A stretch of 64,000 nt of DNA, taken from positions 1 to 64,000 of the forward strand of contig JAJZBI010000007.1 of NCBI GenBank assembly GCA_021798985.1. The letters run 5' to 3'. Source of the DNA: Actinomycetes bacterium. GTDB lineage: Bacteria > Actinomycetota > Acidimicrobiia > Acidimicrobiales > Bog-793. Under the pieces are notes generated by a model. The model was not told the DNA's origin, ran no database searches, and saw only the letters and a program-made list of their open reading frames with translations. Both the position numbers and the translations under genes were made by a program. Within the stretch, counting starts at the first letter, position 1; each line of letters begins with the position of its first letter. Positions 62,683-64,000 of this stretch are shown piece after piece.

Positions 62683-64000
62683 TTATGCCGCCTTGCGCGA
62701 GGTGTGCTCCCGCATGGCCTTGGCATAGGTGGTCGTCGCGCCGATCAGCGCCAGATGCGAGAGGCCGAGCGGGAAGTTGCCGAGGAGCTCCCCGCTCGTC
62801 TCGTCGATCTCCTCGGAGAGGAGACCGAGGTCGTTGGCGCGCTCGAGCATGCCCGAGAGGAGCTCGCCGGCCTCTTGAGCCCTGCCGGCGTGGGCGAGCG
62901 CTTCGACCATCCAGAACGTGCAGCAGATGAAGGCGTGCTCTTGTTCGCCTGCCCCGCTGTAGCGATAGAGGAGCGGGCCGTCGGCGGTGAGCTCGCGGCG
63001 GATCGCGTCGATCGTCCCCCAAAGCCGCCGATCGTCGCCGTCAAGAAAGCGCGTGCGGGCCGCAAGCAGCACCGAGGCATCCAGGTCCTCGGTGCCCGCA
63101 TAGAAGGTGTAGGCGCCCTTGGCCTTCGACCAGCAATGCTCGTCGATGAATCGGCGGACCGCGTCCTTCTCGTGACTCCAGCGGTCGAGGTGCACGGCGG
63201 GGATCTCGCCGCGCTCGGCGAGCTCGATCGCGCGATCGAACGCGGCCCAGCAGTTGATCAGGCTCGAGGTGTACAGGCGCGCTTCGCCGAGCTCCCAGAT
63301 CCCTGCGCCGGGGCGCCGCCACTCGTCGCACGCCGCGTCGGCGAGCGTGGCGAGGAGCATCCCGGTCTCGGTGTCGAGCCGGCCGCCGTTGCCGACGAAG
63401 CGGGCGACTGCCTCGAGGAGGTCACCGTAGGCCCCGTGCTGGGCTTGTTGTGCCGCCTTGTTGCCGACCATGACCGGCCCCGAGTCGCGATAGCCGGCGT
63501 AGAGCCCGAGTTCGGTCTGCTCGCCGCTCGCGGGCTGCGCCTGGACCGTGTAGAAGACATGGACATCGGGCGCGGTGCCCCGCAGCCCGGCGAGCAGCCA
63601 TCCGAGCGAGGCATCGAGCTCCTCGCTGAGGCCGAGGCGCGCCAGGGCGTCGAGCATGAACGATGCGTCCCGGACCCAGCCGAAGCGGTAGTCGAAGTTC
63701 CGCTTGCCGCCGATGACCTCGGGCAGCGAAGTCGTCGGTGCGGCGACCAGCGCTCCAGTGGTCGTGTTCTGCAGCGCCTTCAGGACGAGCGCGCTGCGGC
63801 GGACGGCCTCGGCGTGCGGTCCGTCGTAGCCGATCCGCTCGCTCCACGAGCGCCACGACTCAATGGTGTGCGTCATGCGCTCGCGGACCTCGCCGGCGTT
63901 TGGGACCAAGAGCGGCCCACGATCGCTCGCCACGAGTGCGAGGAGGCCGGGGGTGCCCGGACCGAGCGTGGTCTCGCCAGCAATGCGATCCGGCGCGATC
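62683..64000 (-). CDS. Glycoside hydrolase family 15 protein, 5' end outside window
   Basis: About 439 codons visible, open at the right edge, so the N-terminal domain is missing. The (alpha/alpha)6 barrel shows GGKRNFDYRFGWVRDASFML (substrate site Arg/Asp), and GLLSEEIDETSGELLGNFPLGLSHLALI with the catalytic Glu. Family members are glucoamylases, trehalases or dextranases; the actinobacterial ones of this form are often trehalases, but this one cannot be assigned. Frame continues upstream to base 64000 with TLGPGTPGLLALVASDRGPL. Confidence 0.9.
   Translation of the reverse strand, partial: IAPDRIAGETTLGPGTPGLLALVASDRGPLLVPNAGEVRERMTHTIESWRSWSERIGYDGPHAEAVRRSALVLKALQNTTTGALVAAPTTSLPEVIGGKRNFDYRFGWVRDASFMLDALARLGLSEELDASLGWLLAGLRGTAPDVHVFYTVQAQPASGEQTELGLYAGYRDSGPVMVGNKAAQQAQHGAYGDLLEAVARFVGNGGRLDTETGMLLATLADAACDEWRRPGAGIWELGEARLYTSSLINCWAAFDRAIELAERGEIPAVHLDRWSHEKDAVRRFIDEHCWSKAKGAYTFYAGTEDLDASVLLAARTRFLDGDDRRLWGTIDAIRRELTADGPLLYRYSGAGEQEHAFICCTFWMVEALAHAGRAQEAGELLSGMLERANDLGLLSEEIDETSGELLGNFPLGLSHLALIGATTTYAKAMREHTSRKAA

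Overview
The window is high-GC (roughly 70%) actinobacterial DNA. The gene neighbourhoods suggest a lineage near Acidimicrobiia, but that assignment is inferred from gene content and no marker settles it. Supporting signs are a PdtaR-type ANTAR regulator, the uvrC-rapZ-yvcK-gap-pgk-tpiA-secG order, a type II fatty acid synthase operon, and many GTG/TTG starts. At least a dozen genes have a TAnnnT -10 box only 6-10 bases before the start codon, which points to widespread leaderless transcription.

1-40 kb is chromosomal backbone. It opens with a partial hypothetical gene and a secreted SGNH hydrolase. A minus-strand operon follows: fabD-fabH-fabG-acpP-fabF-UbiB-like kinase (7.8 to 1.6 kb), closed by a 15-bp hairpin. 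FabD carries a degenerate biotinyl-like C-terminal domain. Next come tRNA-Leu(CAA), menC, an ANTAR regulator, a two-component system divergent from a DoxX-like/Rieske fusion, polA, rpsA, coaE and an S51 peptidase. The nucleotide excision repair genes uvrB, uvrA and uvrC lie within 11 kb, with an aquaporin that seems to start at CTG overlapping the uvrA stop. rapZ, yvcK, gap, pgk, tpiA and secG follow, without the whiA gene usually found after yvcK, then a family 5 solute-binding protein and tRNA-Leu(GAG).

40.1-52.4 kb is a probable integrated element in the 3' end of tRNA-Leu(GAG). A large serine recombinase reads antisense into the tRNA. It is the last of four minus-strand genes joined by 4-base stop/start overlaps: VirD4/TraD-like ATPase, replication-relaxation protein, a 129-aa unknown, recombinase. 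On the plus strand are a small HTH protein, an HNH endonuclease-SF2 helicase fusion, and a 680-aa unknown whose C-terminus resembles the phage Mu F/SPP1 gp7 cysteine-rich motif. Two small minus-strand genes (one HNH) and an AbiEi/AbiEii toxin-antitoxin pair complete it. A 10-bp copy of the tRNA 3' end lies just past abiEii and may be the right end. The overlapping helicase/MuF-like pair is the best candidate for an undescribed (perhaps defence) system; that function is inference.

52.4-64 kb is a patchwork: a decayed RelE-like toxin, an orphan AAA ATPase, an antitoxin with a frameshifted mazF, a medium-chain dehydrogenase divergent from a TetR regulator with a clear operator, a glutaredoxin-groES pair behind a CsoR/CstR-like operator, an EttA-type ABC-F protein, a frameshifted methyltransferase, a conserved hypothetical, and a GH15 enzyme running off the window.

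Three pseudogenes (MalG-type permease, mazF, methyltransferase) are broken by single-base changes, two of them in short homopolymers, so sequencing error has to be excluded.
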